A stretch of DNA of 64,000 bases from Gordonia amarae NBRC 15530 (GTDB lineage Bacteria > Actinomycetota > Actinomycetes > Mycobacteriales > Mycobacteriaceae). The stretch's first letter is position 1. Every line of letters starts with the position of its first letter. The notes below the pieces were generated by a model. The model was given only the letters and a program-made list of their open reading frames with translations, ran no database searches and was not told the DNA's origin. The DNA lies in contig NZ_BAED01000080.1 of the NCBI RefSeq assembly GCF_000241345.1, positions 1-64,000 of the forward strand, read 5' to 3'. Positions 45,000-54,195 of this stretch are shown here, in pieces. The position numbers and the translations under genes are program-made.

Positions 45000-46444
45000 G
45001 CGTCGTCGACAGCCGTGACGGAAGTGCGGCCGGTGGGGTCGAGGCCGTGCCCACCGACCTGCCGGACGGATTCCAGGTGCAGGTGGATCTGCGCTGCGCG
45101 CACCGCGGCGACCTGCGGTATCTGGTCGGCGGATCGCCGACACGGATGCTGCGCCTGTCGGACGCGGCACTCGGCATGATGTCGGCCGACGGCCGTATCG
45201 CGGTGTGCGACAAGGCTACCCGAACGCTGTGCCGCCGCCTTCTGGACGCCGGTATCGCGCATCCGCGACCGATGTTCGGTCCGTCGACCGACCAGGTGAC
45301 CATCGTGGTCCCGGTGCGCGACAACCAGGCCGGCATCAACCGGCTGATCGCAACCCGGGGCGAGGCCCGGATGATCGTCGTCGACGACGGTTCGGACACC
45401 CCGATCACCGTGCACGGCGTCGGGGTCAGTGTGCTGCGGCTGCCGCGTAACCTGGGTCCGGCCGCCGCCCGTAACGCCGGTGCCGCGGCGGCTGTGACGG
45501 ATTTCGTGGCGTTCGTCGATTCGGACTGTGTGCCCGCGCCGGACTGGCTGACGATGCTGCTGCCGCATTTCTCCGACCCCGCGGTGGCCGTCGCCGCGCC
45601 CCGGATCGTCGGATTGAACACGCGTCCCGGCCTGTTCGCGCTCGCTGCCCGCTACGAGAACGGCTATTCCTCGCTCGACATGGGCCCGGCGGAGGCGCCG
45701 GTGGTGCCGTCCACGCCGATGCCGTATGTGCCGAGCGCCGCGATGGTGGTGCGCCGCAGCGCTTTTCCTGGGTTCGACGAGTCGCTCCGGGTGGCCGAGG
45801 ATGTGGACCTGTGCTGGCGGTTGCACGACGGCGGCTGGCGGTTGCGCTACGACCCGGTCGCCCACGTGGCGCACGATCATCGCACCGGAATGCGTGAGGT
45901 GCTGGGCCGGCGCCGTTTCTACGGCACCGGCGCCGCCTACCTCGCCGACCGGCACGAGACGCTGGCCGCGCCGATGGTCATGTCGGCCACGATGGCCGCG
46001 GCCGTCGTCGCGCTGCTCACCCGCACCGCCACCGGCACGGCCATCGCGATGCTGTTGCTAGGTCAGATGGCGGTGCGCCTGCGGCGCAGGCTCGACGGCC
46101 TGCCGCAGGCCCCGCTGGTGGCCGCGCAGATGACCGGGCGGGCGGCCGGCTTCGGCCTGCTACAGGCGGGGGCGGCGATCTGCCGGCACTACTGGCCGAT
46201 AGCCCTGGTGCCGGCCCTCTTCTCGCGCCGGTACCGGACTTTCGTGGTGGAGGTGGCGATCGCCGAGGGACTCGTCGACTGGACCCGGCGGGTGCTGAGC
46301 GAACCCACGGCGCGGCCCGCGCTCGGACCGGTCACCTACGTGTTCATGCGCCGCCTCGACGACCTCGCCTACGGCCTCGGCCTGTGGCAGGGGGTGATCA
46401 CCCACCGCGATCCGGGTGCGCTGCGACCGGTCCTGAGCAGGTGA
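44996..46444 (+). CDS. mftF: Mycofactocin glycosyltransferase MftF
   Basis: A 482-residue GT2-type glycosyltransferase that adds the oligoglucose chain to mycofactocin. An N-terminal RRE/PqqD-like part (QVQVDLRCAHRGDLRYLVGGSPTRMLRLSDAALGMM) precedes the catalytic domain: VTIVVPVRDNQAGINRLI, VVDDGSDTP, LGPAAARNAGAA, FVDSDCVPAPDWL (DxD-like) and the AEDVDLCWRLHDGGWRLRY acceptor region. Membrane-prone helices lie near residues 325-350. GTG start coupled to mftE. Confidence 0.93.
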   Translation: MSVVDSRDGSAAGGVEAVPTDLPDGFQVQVDLRCAHRGDLRYLVGGSPTRMLRLSDAALGMMSADGRIAVCDKATRTLCRRLLDAGIAHPRPMFGPSTDQVTIVVPVRDNQAGINRLIATRGEARMIVVDDGSDTPITVHGVGVSVLRLPRNLGPAAARNAGAAAAVTDFVAFVDSDCVPAPDWLTMLLPHFSDPAVAVAAPRIVGLNTRPGLFALAARYENGYSSLDMGPAEAPVVPSTPMPYVPSAAMVVRRSAFPGFDESLRVAEDVDLCWRLHDGGWRLRYDPVAHVAHDHRTGMREVLGRRRFYGTGAAYLADRHETLAAPMVMSATMAAAVVALLTRTATGTAIAMLLLGQMAVRLRRRLDGLPQAPLVAAQMTGRAAGFGLLQAGAAICRHYWPIALVPALFSRRYRTFVVEVAIAEGLVDWTRRVLSEPTARPALGPVTYVFMRRLDDLAYGLGLWQGVITHRDPGALRPVLSR

Positions 46445-46451
46445 GTGCGCG

Positions 46452-47729
46452 GTGGCCCACGATGTGGTGATCGTGGGTGCGGGTAGCGCGGGATGCGTGC
46501 TGGCCGAACGACTCTCCCGTGACCCCGGCCGCTCGGTGCTGCTGCTGGAGGCCGGGCCGGGGCTGCCCGGTGCGGAGGTCATCGACCTGTTCCACCTGCC
46601 GGTCGGTGCCGACGCCGAGCGGATGGGCCGTACCGTCTCCTATCCGGTGTCGCCGGCGGAGTTGTCGGTGGTGCGGGGCCACGGGATCGGTGGGTCGGCC
46701 GCGGTGAACGGGGCCTACTTTCTGCGGTGGCACCGCGAGGATTTCGGGGACTGGGAACATTCCATCGGCGACATCGAGGCCGCCTACACGGAGGTGGAGG
46801 CCGCGATGTCGGTGAGTCCGTTCGGTGACGACGAACTGCCCGATGCCGCACACGCCTTCGAGGCATGGTGGGGTACGCACCTGCCGACGCGGCGCCTCGA
46901 TGACCGGTGGCCGGTCACCGGGGTCAACCGCGTGCACTCCAACAGCATCCGGGACGCGGCCGGTGGGCGCCGGGTGACGACGGCCGAGGCCTTCCTGCGG
47001 CCCGCTCTCGGTCGCCCGAACCTGACCGTGCGGACCGCGGCCCGGGTGAGTGCCCTGGACATGGCCGGCACCCGGGTCACCGGCGTGCACTGTGGCGCGG
47101 AGGTGATCGGTGCCGGTGAGGTGGTCCTGTGCGCGGGCACGCTCGGCACGGCCGCGCTGTTGTTCGCCTCCGGGCTGGTGACCGGGCCGTTGCGCGTCGT
47201 CGAGCACCGGGAAATGCTGGTGCACTACCGACTTTCGGGGCCCACGCGGCCCGCACCACTGCTGCCGTCCGTGGTACACACCGGCTATGGTGTCGAGATA
47301 CGTTGCTATGGCGGAGATTTCGCCGACTACATCGATGGGGTTCCGCCCACAGGGCCCGCTGTCGGGGTGGCTGCGATGGTGCCTGGCACTCCGGGCGAAC
47401 TGACCTGGGACGGAAGACGGCTGGCCGTCGACCTCGGTACGGCCACGCAGCTTCCGGACCGATTGCGTCCCGAATTGGAGCAGGTCCGGGACATGTTGGC
47501 GTCGGAGACCTTCCGCGGCATCGTCGAACCCGGATCGGTACGTCTCGACCCGGTGGTCAGGACCTCCCAGCACGCCTGCGGCTCACTGCCGATGGGCGAC
47601 CGGACGGATGCCTCGGGCAACCTCGACGGCGTCCGCGGCCTGCGCATCATCGACGGCTCGGTCCTGCCCCCCGGCGGCCGAAGCGGCCCACACGCCACCA
47701 CCGTCATGGTGGCCGCCCTGCTGTCGTGA
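46452..47729 (+). CDS. mftG: Mycofactocin system GMC oxidoreductase MftG
   Basis: A 425-residue FAD enzyme of the glucose-methanol-choline family, reported to pass electrons from reduced mycofactocin to the respiratory chain. FAD motif DVVIVGAGSAGCVLAERLS, GMC signature GHGIGGSAAVNGAYFLR, and the C-terminal QHACGSLPMGDRTDASGNLDGVRGLRIIDGSVLP with the His. Start GTG seven bases after the mftF stop. Its TGA is the first element of hairpin C. Confidence 0.93.
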   Translation: MAHDVVIVGAGSAGCVLAERLSRDPGRSVLLLEAGPGLPGAEVIDLFHLPVGADAERMGRTVSYPVSPAELSVVRGHGIGGSAAVNGAYFLRWHREDFGDWEHSIGDIEAAYTEVEAAMSVSPFGDDELPDAAHAFEAWWGTHLPTRRLDDRWPVTGVNRVHSNSIRDAAGGRRVTTAEAFLRPALGRPNLTVRTAARVSALDMAGTRVTGVHCGAEVIGAGEVVLCAGTLGTAALLFASGLVTGPLRVVEHREMLVHYRLSGPTRPAPLLPSVVHTGYGVEIRCYGGDFADYIDGVPPTGPAVGVAAMVPGTPGELTWDGRRLAVDLGTATQLPDRLRPELEQVRDMLASETFRGIVEPGSVRLDPVVRTSQHACGSLPMGDRTDASGNLDGVRGLRIIDGSVLPPGGRSGPHATTVMVAALLS

Positions 47730-47789
47730 ACCCCACGAATACGCCCCGGCATCACAATAATTGCGATGCCGGGGCGTATCAGTGGGGTT
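47729..47789. terminator. 61-bp hairpin element C, copy 2
   Basis: Same arms and loop as copy 1 (AACCCCAC / GTGGGGTT and ATACGCCCCGGCATC / GATGCCGGGGCGTAT; loop ACAATAATTGC). It lies between the convergent mftG and DUF4442 genes, is followed by T residues, and probably terminates both. Confidence 0.85.
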
Positions 47790-47798
47790 TGTGCCGGC

Positions 47799-48287
47799 TT
47801 AGGCGGGGGTCACCCAGGTGGTGATGTCGCAGTGGACGACCTCGGTGCCGGTGGTGTCGCGGATCTCGATGGACACCACCACGTCGGTGCCCTCGGTGAG
47901 AGCGGCGAAGTCGACCGGCTCGGCGAGGGTGGCGGTGGCGGTCAGTCCGGTGTTCGCCTTGGTGAGGTACTGCGCCGACATGCCCTTGGGGATCCAGCGG
48001 TGCGTGGCCGGGGTGGTGGCCTCCATCAGCATGCCCATGGCGACCTCGGCGAGGTTGCAGGCGGCGATGGCGTGGAAGGTGCCGATGTGGTTGTGGATGC
48101 CGAACCACTTGGGCGCCGACACCACGCAGCGGCCCGGTTCCATCACCGAGACGTAGGGCAGGATCGTGCCGAAATACGGCACCCGGGCCACCATGCCCAG
48201 GGAGAACAACGCGTTGCCGAAGGTGTTGTCGGGCAGCTTGCGACGCAGGCGGTAGGTGGCGCTTCCGGCCGCGGTGGAGATCGACAT
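47799..48287 (-). CDS. DUF4442 hotdog-fold thioesterase-like protein
   Basis: A 162-residue hotdog-fold protein. APKWFGIHNHIGTFHAIAACNLAEVAMGML corresponds to the hotdog helix and active-site region (Asn/His/Glu), and KGMSAQYLTKANTGLTATATL to the following strands. Family members hydrolyse acyl-CoAs, but DUF4442 itself is poorly defined. Single gene; convergent with mftG. Confidence 0.78.
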   Translation of the reverse strand: MSISTAAGSATYRLRRKLPDNTFGNALFSLGMVARVPYFGTILPYVSVMEPGRCVVSAPKWFGIHNHIGTFHAIAACNLAEVAMGMLMEATTPATHRWIPKGMSAQYLTKANTGLTATATLAEPVDFAALTEGTDVVVSIEIRDTTGTEVVHCDITTWVTPA

Positions 48288-48320
48288 GCGCGCAATCTTA
48301 CTGGTCGGTAAGGGGGTGGA

Positions 48321-49055
48321 TCAGTCCTGGGGCCGGGCGAACGGCGTCAGCAGGCCCGTGTACGGCTTGGGCGGCGGTGGGGCGAACTCCCCGGTGCGGG
48401 TGCCGGTGCGCAGGCCCATCGCCGCCATCGCGGTCAGCATCCCCACCCCGGCGGCCACCCCGTCGATGACCGGCGCGCCCACGGCGGCGCCGATGTCGCC
48501 CACGAAGCCGGCCATCCCGGCGCAGCCGAGGACCACCGCGTCCGAGCCGTCGGCGGCCAGCGCCTCGGCGCACATCTTGGTGATGATGCCCACCGCCTCC
48601 GGGTTGCTCTCGAGTTCGAGCACCGGGATCTCGCAGGCGTGGATGCCGCGGCAACTGCGGGTGAATCCGTAGTGCTCCACCAGGTCCGCGGCCCGGCCGA
48701 TGGTGCGGCTCGCGGTGGTGACCACCGAGAATCCCCGCCCCAGCGGCGCCGCGAGATGCATTGCCGCCTCGGCGATCCCGAGAACGGGTGCACCGGCCAC
48801 CTCCCGTGCGGCGTCGAGTCCGGGATCGCCGAAACAGGCCAGCAGGTAGCCGTCGGCGCCGGGGTTGTCCTCGATCGCGTCCACGATGCCGGGCACGGCC
48901 ATCGCCTCGTCGTAGTGGCTTTCGATCGACGCCGGCCCCATCGTGGAGGTGACCGAGACGATCTCGGCGTCGGGCCGGGCGACACCGCGGGCGGCGGCGT
49001 CGATGACGGCGGTCATCGCGGTGGTGGTGTTGGGGTTGATGATGACGATGCGCAT
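48321..49055 (-). CDS. Aspartate/glutamate/hydantoin racemase family protein
   Basis: A 244-residue two-cysteine racemase. MRIVIINPNTTTAMT at the N terminus, first catalytic Cys in YLLACFGDPGL and second in VVLGCAGMAGF. The opening and the PNT motif fit the hydantoin racemase (HyuA) subgroup. The next gene upstream encodes an NCS1 permease on the same strand, suggesting uptake and racemisation of a hydantoin-type compound, but no hydantoinase is in the window. Confidence 0.86.
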   Translation of the reverse strand: MRIVIINPNTTTAMTAVIDAAARGVARPDAEIVSVTSTMGPASIESHYDEAMAVPGIVDAIEDNPGADGYLLACFGDPGLDAAREVAGAPVLGIAEAAMHLAAPLGRGFSVVTTASRTIGRAADLVEHYGFTRSCRGIHACEIPVLELESNPEAVGIITKMCAEALAADGSDAVVLGCAGMAGFVGDIGAAVGAPVIDGVAAGVGMLTAMAAMGLRTGTRTGEFAPPPPKPYTGLLTPFARPQD

Positions 49056-49110
49056 GGAGGCTCCCGGTGACCGGTGCGGGCTGGGTTGTGATGCCACACA
49101 GGCCCCCTCA

Positions 49111-49137
49111 TGACCCCGGTGTCACGCGAGGGGGTCA
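49111..49137 (-). terminator. Hairpin after the NCS1 transporter gene
   Basis: TGACCCC (49111-49117) pairs with GGGGTCA (49131-49137), loop of 13, between the permease stop and the racemase start. It may attenuate read-through. Confidence 0.4.
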
Positions 49138-49159
49138 GGAGAGGGCCCGGGTCGGTGCG

Positions 49160-50725
49160 TCAGAACAGGGTGCGTTCGGCTGATCCGTCGGCGGCGCCGT
49201 CCCCGATCACCGGTTCGGCACCGGTGTCGTAGATGAACGACTTGGGTGCGTACTTCATCCCCGTCCAGTAGACCGCACCGGCGACTCCGGCGCCGATGAA
49301 CCAGGTGAAGCTCGCGGCGTACGCGGTTCCCCAGATCACCACGCACAGCGGCGGAATCAGGCCGACGGCCGTGGCGATCACGGCGACCGGGTTCCAGCCC
49401 TTGCGGTAGGCGTAGGTGGAGCCCGGCTCCATGCTGAACAGGTCGTCGACGACGATCTTCTGCTTCTTGATCAGGTAGAAATCGGCCAGCAGGATGCCGA
49501 ACAGCGGGCCGATGACCGCGCCGAGGGTGTCCAGCGTGTAGTGGATCGCGTCCGGGTTGTTGAACAGGTTCCACGGGGTGATCAGGACCGAACCGACCGC
49601 GGCGATCATGCCGCCGGTGCGCCAGGTGATCTTGGTGGGCGCGACGTTCGAGAAGTCGAACGCGGGGGAGACGAAGTTGGCGACGATGTTGATGCCGATG
49701 GTGGCGATCGCGAAGGTCAGCACGCCCAGGACCGCCGCGGTGGTGTTGTCGATGCGGTCGACGATATGCACCGGATCGGTGATGATCGCACCGTCCTCGT
49801 CCTTACCGATCACAGTGACGGCCGCGGACACGGTGCACACCACCAGCAGGGAGAAGAACAGGAAGTTGATCGGCAGACCCCAGAAGTTGCCCTTCTTGAC
49901 CTCACCGAATGTCTTGCCGTACCGGGAGAAGTCGCCGAAGTTGAGCATCGGTCCCGAGAAGTACGACACCACAAGAGCTATCGCGCCGATGGTGGCGGTC
50001 ACCGAATCCCAGCCGACTTTTCCGGGTCCGACCGACAGGTCCAGCGAGACATTGCTCCAGCCCGCCTTGGCGATGAGATAGCCGGCCAGAATGACCATCA
50101 CGACGTAGACGGCGGGTCCGCAGAAATCGATGAATTTGCGGATGGTCTCCATGCCGTTCCAGAAGACAATCGCCTGCAGAATCCACATCAGAATGAATCC
50201 GCCCCAGCCGAGGACGCTCAGGCCCAGGAATCCGTAGTCGTCGACGACGTCGTATTTCGCCAGGCTCGGCCAGAACTTGAGAGCGAGCAGGCCGAACGCC
50301 ACCGACGCCAGATAGGTCTGGATTCCGTACCAGGCGACGGCGATCAGGCCGCGCAGAATGGCCGGGATATTGGCACCCATCACACCGAAGGACACGCGGG
50401 TGGTCACCGGATACGGAACCCCGGCCAGCTGTGACGGTTTCGCGACCAGGTTGCACAGGATATTGACCGCGACGATGCCGATGATCAGCGCCACCAGCAC
50501 CTGCCAGGCGGCGATGCCCAGCGCGAAAAGGCTGCCCGCGAACACATATCCACCAACGCTGTGAATATCGGACATCCAGAAGGCGAAGATGTTGTACCAG
50601 GTCCAGCTCTGCTTGCGCAGCGGTGCGAGATCGCTGTTGGTCAATCGCTGGTGGTATTCGAGCTTGATGACACTTTCACCCGCGGCGCTGTGCGCGGCCG
50701 CCGGAGCGTTCTCCGTGGCAGTCAT
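49160..50725 (-). CDS. NCS1 family nucleobase/hydantoin:cation symporter
   Basis: A 521-residue membrane transporter with about 12 helices. The cytoplasmic start NSDLAPLRKQSWTWYNIFAFWMSDIHSVGGYVFAG and the QLAGVPYPVTTRVSFGVMGANIPAILR segment are typical of NCS1 carriers of allantoin, hydantoins, uracil or purines. WNGMETIRKFIDFCGPAVY and the helix-10 region follow. Given the adjacent hydantoin-type racemase and GntR regulator, a hydantoin or allantoin substrate is likely. Confidence 0.9.
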   Translation of the reverse strand: MTATENAPAAAHSAAGESVIKLEYHQRLTNSDLAPLRKQSWTWYNIFAFWMSDIHSVGGYVFAGSLFALGIAAWQVLVALIIGIVAVNILCNLVAKPSQLAGVPYPVTTRVSFGVMGANIPAILRGLIAVAWYGIQTYLASVAFGLLALKFWPSLAKYDVVDDYGFLGLSVLGWGGFILMWILQAIVFWNGMETIRKFIDFCGPAVYVVMVILAGYLIAKAGWSNVSLDLSVGPGKVGWDSVTATIGAIALVVSYFSGPMLNFGDFSRYGKTFGEVKKGNFWGLPINFLFFSLLVVCTVSAAVTVIGKDEDGAIITDPVHIVDRIDNTTAAVLGVLTFAIATIGINIVANFVSPAFDFSNVAPTKITWRTGGMIAAVGSVLITPWNLFNNPDAIHYTLDTLGAVIGPLFGILLADFYLIKKQKIVVDDLFSMEPGSTYAYRKGWNPVAVIATAVGLIPPLCVVIWGTAYAASFTWFIGAGVAGAVYWTGMKYAPKSFIYDTGAEPVIGDGAADGSAERTLF

Positions 50726-50903
50726 GATTCTCCTCGATTAAGCCGTACGTCGGGTCGACGGTGACGTTTCTCAACCTAGGAGTGCTGTGTTACTCGGCGA
50801 TTACCTCGCGGATATATTTGCCCGATCCGGCGGTCTGATCGGGGTGGGTATTTCCCACATTCCGGGCTATCGTGGCGTACCGCTGCCGGAGTGGGATTGA
50901 AAC

Positions 50904-51626
50904 CTACCGGGTATCAGGATGGTCCGGCCGCAGGGTGAGGTCCGGTTCGGCGCCGGCGATCGCGTCGCCGAGGCGGGCGTGGTGCTCGCGGGCCAGGTTC
51001 AGGACGGTATCGGTGTCCCGGGCGGCGACAGCATCGAGTATCCGCGCGTGGTCGTCGTTGAGGGTGTTCTGGACGTCCTCGGACACCGATCGCATCACCT
51101 GGAACGGTTCGGTGAGATTCCAGGTCGACTCGAACATGTTGAGCAGCCGCGGCATCGCGCACGGCAGCACCAACTGCCGATGGAACTCGCGCGAGACGTC
51201 GTGAAAGGATTTGCGGTCGCCGAACCTGGTCGCGGTCAGCAACTGCTCGTGATAGCCGCGCGCGAGCGCCAGGTCGTCGTCGGTGACCCTGGCGACGGCG
51301 CGGGCGAGTGCGGCCTCCTCCAGGACCCCGCGCACGAAGTAGATCTCGTGCAGTTCCTCCACCGACAGCAGGCTCACGTTGTATCCGCCGTGCGGCCGGT
51401 GATCGACCAGGCCCTCACCGATCAGCGTCTTGAGTGCCTCGCGCACCGGGATGGCGCTGACCGCGAACGCGTACGCCACCTCCGCCGGCGGGATCTGCGT
51501 GCCCGGCGGCACCGACCCGGACAGGATGAGCCGGCGCAATTCCTCGAGGACGTTGGCCCGGGTGTTGCCCGAGCGGGTCTCGGCGAGCTGGGCGATGAGG
51601 TGATTGGACACCGGGCGAGGGGGCAT
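50904..51626 (-). CDS. GntR family regulator (FCD domain)
   Basis: A 240-residue regulator: winged helix (VLEELRRLILSGSVPPGTQIPPAEVAYAFAVSAIPVREALKTLIGEGLVDH) and a C-terminal FCD helical ligand domain (EELHEIYFVRGVLEEAALARAVA ... HDVSREFHRQLVLPC) with metal-binding Asp/His. Strong AGGAGGTGG site. It probably controls the transporter/racemase genes downstream on the same strand. Confidence 0.88.
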   Translation of the reverse strand: MPPRPVSNHLIAQLAETRSGNTRANVLEELRRLILSGSVPPGTQIPPAEVAYAFAVSAIPVREALKTLIGEGLVDHRPHGGYNVSLLSVEELHEIYFVRGVLEEAALARAVARVTDDDLALARGYHEQLLTATRFGDRKSFHDVSREFHRQLVLPCAMPRLLNMFESTWNLTEPFQVMRSVSEDVQNTLNDDHARILDAVAARDTDTVLNLAREHHARLGDAIAGAEPDLTLRPDHPDTR

Positions 51627-51880
51627 CGCTCACCACCTCCTGGAGCCGGGCGCATGCGGAGTCGACGCCGTCGCCGGAGCGTGCGGCACGGTCTGTCGGG
51701 TCACCTGAGAAGCGTAAGGCCGCGCGCGTGCGACGGCAGCGTGAAGGGAGGCGGCCGGTAGGCCCCCGGCAGCCCCTGAGCGGCCGGTGGGACGAACGTC
51801 ACTCGAGCACGGACGTGACGGCGGCGGCGGAGCGGCGTACATTTACTTTCGTCAATCAACTATATAGAAAGGCTTTGCCA

Positions 51881-52315
51881 ATGGCGCCGCGACGTGAGAC
51901 GGTCGTCGAGCTCATCGACGAGATGTCGCTGCTGTTGCGCGCGGCGCGCCTGATGGCCCAGCGCTCGACGGCCAGGGTTGATCTGCCCGCGCCACTCGTC
52001 GGCGTGCTGTGGACGCTGTACTCCCATGGGGCGTTGCGGCAGAACCAGCTGGCGGACAGGCTGTGCATCAGCGAATCCGCGCTGAGCCGGCAGATCTCGG
52101 TCCTGGCCGGTGACGGCCTGATCGAACGCACCCGCAGCGAGGACGACGGACGGGTCAGCCTCGTCCAGATCAGCGAGGCGGGCAGGGACCGGCTCAACGC
52201 CGCGCTCGAGCACCGCGCCGACGACTACGCGCCGAAGTTCACCGACTGGTCCGACGACCAGGCCCGCGACGTACTCGCCACCATCGTCACGCTCCGGCGC
52301 GCGATCGCCGAATGA
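51881..52315 (+). CDS. MarR family regulator
   Basis: A 144-residue MarR-type winged helix protein (LRQNQLADRLCISESALSRQISVLAGDGLIERTRSEDDGRVSLVQISEAG is the recognition and wing region). The start ATG follows AAAGG, and an A/T-rich promoter stretch (TTTACTTTC, then TATATAG) lies just upstream. It is 83 bases before an MFS efflux gene on the same strand, the classical arrangement of a drug-sensing repressor and its pump. Confidence 0.87.
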   Translation: MAPRRETVVELIDEMSLLLRAARLMAQRSTARVDLPAPLVGVLWTLYSHGALRQNQLADRLCISESALSRQISVLAGDGLIERTRSEDDGRVSLVQISEAGRDRLNAALEHRADDYAPKFTDWSDDQARDVLATIVTLRRAIAE

Positions 52316-52365
52316 CCTGACGCGGCCGCCCCGGGGTTCCCGGGCGACGCCGTAATAGAAGAAGC

Positions 52366-52383
52366 CTTTCACGGCAGTGAAGC
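52366..52383 (+). promoter_or_regulatory. Inverted repeat before the MFS gene, candidate MarR operator
   Basis: CTTTCAC-GGCA-GTGAAGC holds perfect TTCAC/GTGAA arms (52368-52372, 52377-52381), located 18-30 bases before the MFS start, just ahead of its GAGGAAAAG ribosome site. Confidence 0.35.
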
Positions 52384-52398
52384 AGTAGAGGAAAAGAA

Positions 52399-54033
52399 AT
52401 GAGTTCACCAACCAGTACCGCGGCGGAACCGGCAGCGCCGACCGCCATGACGCACCGCGAGGTGCTCGAGGCCATGACCGGCCTGCTGGCGGGCCTGTTC
52501 ACGGCCCTGCTGTCGACGACGATCGTCGCGACCGCCCTGCCGACCATCGTCGGCGATCTCAAGGGCACCCAGACGCAGTACGCGTGGGTGGTCACCGTGG
52601 CGCTGCTGGCGAACGCGGCGTCGACCCCGATCTGGGGCAAACTGTCGGACCTGTTCAACAAGAAGCTGCTGGTCCAGGTCTCGCTGATCACCTTTGTGGC
52701 CGGTTCGGCGCTGGCCGGTGCGGCCCACAACATGGAGCTGCTGCTCGTCGGCCGCGTCATCCAGGGCCTGGGCATGGGCGGTCTGACCGCGCTGGTGGTC
52801 GCGATCATCGGCTCGATCATCCCGCCGCGTGAGCGCGGCCGGTACTCGGGATATATGGGTGCGGTGATGGCCGTCGCCATGGCCGGTGGCCCGGTGCTCG
52901 GCGGCGTCATCGCCGACAGCCCGCTCGGCTGGCGCTGGTGCTTCTATGTCTGCATCCCGCTTGCGGTGATCGCGCTCGGGCTACTGCAGCGCACCCTGCA
53001 CCTGGAGACCCAGCGCAAGGACAATGTCACCATCGACTGGCTGGGCGCCACCCTGATGACCGCCGGTGTCAGCGTGCTGCTGATCTGGGTCTCGTTCGCC
53101 GGCAAGGACGACTACTACGCCTGGATCTCGCCGGAGAGCGCCTACTACGTGATCGGCGGCGTCGCGCTGCTGGCACTGACCGTGTTCGTCGAATCGCGGG
53201 CCAAGGATCCGGTGATCCCGCTCAAGATCATCACCGAGCGCACCACCGCGCTGGCGATCATCGCCTCGGTCATGGTGGGGCTGGGCATGTTCGGCGCCAT
53301 CACCTTCCTGGGGCAGTACTTCCAGACCGCGCGGCACTACAGCCCCACCGAGGCCGGCCTGCTGACCATTCCGATGGTCATCGGCATGCTGACCGGCACC
53401 ATGGTCTCCGGCCAGATGATCACCCGCTTCGGCAAGTGGAAGCCGTTCATCATCGGCGGCTCGATCCTGCTGACGATCGGTCTGGGGCTGCTGGGCACCA
53501 TCGACCACGCCACCCCGATCGTGCTGATCGGCATCTACATGTTCATCATGGGCCTGGGCACCGGTTCGCTGATGCAGAACCTGGTTCTGGCGGTGCAGAA
53601 CACCGTCAGTGTCGAGGACATCGGCGCGGCCTCGTCCAACGTCGCGTTCTTCCGGACCTTCGGCGGTGCGATCGGCGTCTCGGTGCTCGGTTCGGTCTTG
53701 GCCACCCATGTCGCCGACCTGTCCGAGAGCGGCTTGGCCAAGCTGGGCATCGACACCAGCAAGCAGTCCGGCGGTGGCAACCTCGACATCAAGTCGCTGC
53801 CCGCGCCCGTCGCGGACGTCATCCGGCACGCCTACGGTGACGCCACGGCCACCATCTTCCTGATCGGCGCGGCCTGTGCCGCGGCCGCGATCATCGCGAT
53901 CCTGTTCATCCCGAACCGGCCGCTGCGTAAGACCATCGACATCGAGAAGCCTGCTGTCGCCGAGGAGGGGGCTGTCAAGGCCGCCGTCACCGATGCCGAT
54001 GCGGACGCGCCGGGCCGCCCCACCGCCGGTTGA
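52399..54033 (+). CDS. DHA2/EmrB-QacA family MFS drug exporter
   Basis: A 544-residue major facilitator with about 14 membrane helices. Motif A-like WGKLSDLFNKK after helix 2, the FTALLSTTIVATALPTIVGDL helix 1 motif D, and the GGPVLGGVIADSPLGWRWCFYV motif C of proton-driven antiporters identify the DHA2 group. The C terminus is a 50-residue Ala/Glu/Asp-rich tail. Likely a multidrug pump regulated by the MarR gene upstream. Confidence 0.92.
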   Translation: MSSPTSTAAEPAAPTAMTHREVLEAMTGLLAGLFTALLSTTIVATALPTIVGDLKGTQTQYAWVVTVALLANAASTPIWGKLSDLFNKKLLVQVSLITFVAGSALAGAAHNMELLLVGRVIQGLGMGGLTALVVAIIGSIIPPRERGRYSGYMGAVMAVAMAGGPVLGGVIADSPLGWRWCFYVCIPLAVIALGLLQRTLHLETQRKDNVTIDWLGATLMTAGVSVLLIWVSFAGKDDYYAWISPESAYYVIGGVALLALTVFVESRAKDPVIPLKIITERTTALAIIASVMVGLGMFGAITFLGQYFQTARHYSPTEAGLLTIPMVIGMLTGTMVSGQMITRFGKWKPFIIGGSILLTIGLGLLGTIDHATPIVLIGIYMFIMGLGTGSLMQNLVLAVQNTVSVEDIGAASSNVAFFRTFGGAIGVSVLGSVLATHVADLSESGLAKLGIDTSKQSGGGNLDIKSLPAPVADVIRHAYGDATATIFLIGAACAAAAIIAILFIPNRPLRKTIDIEKPAVAEEGAVKAAVTDADADAPGRPTAG

Positions 54034-54077
54034 GTCACCAGGGCTTGCCGGCCGCCGATGCGGGAAAGCCGACCCCT

Positions 54078-54195
54078 CGCCGGTTGAGGCGTGAGGAGCG
54101 TTAGCGACGAGCCTCGAAACCCCGTGAGCGAACAATGTCGTCTCACCTGGTTTCGAGGCTCATCGCCTAGCGGCTCTTCGCACCTCAACCGGCAA
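54078..54195. repeat. Repeat family A, inverted pair
   Basis: Minus copy 54078-54138 joined to plus copy 54139-54195. Placed between the MFS gene and the S10 operon leader, where it can block read-through. Confidence 0.87.
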
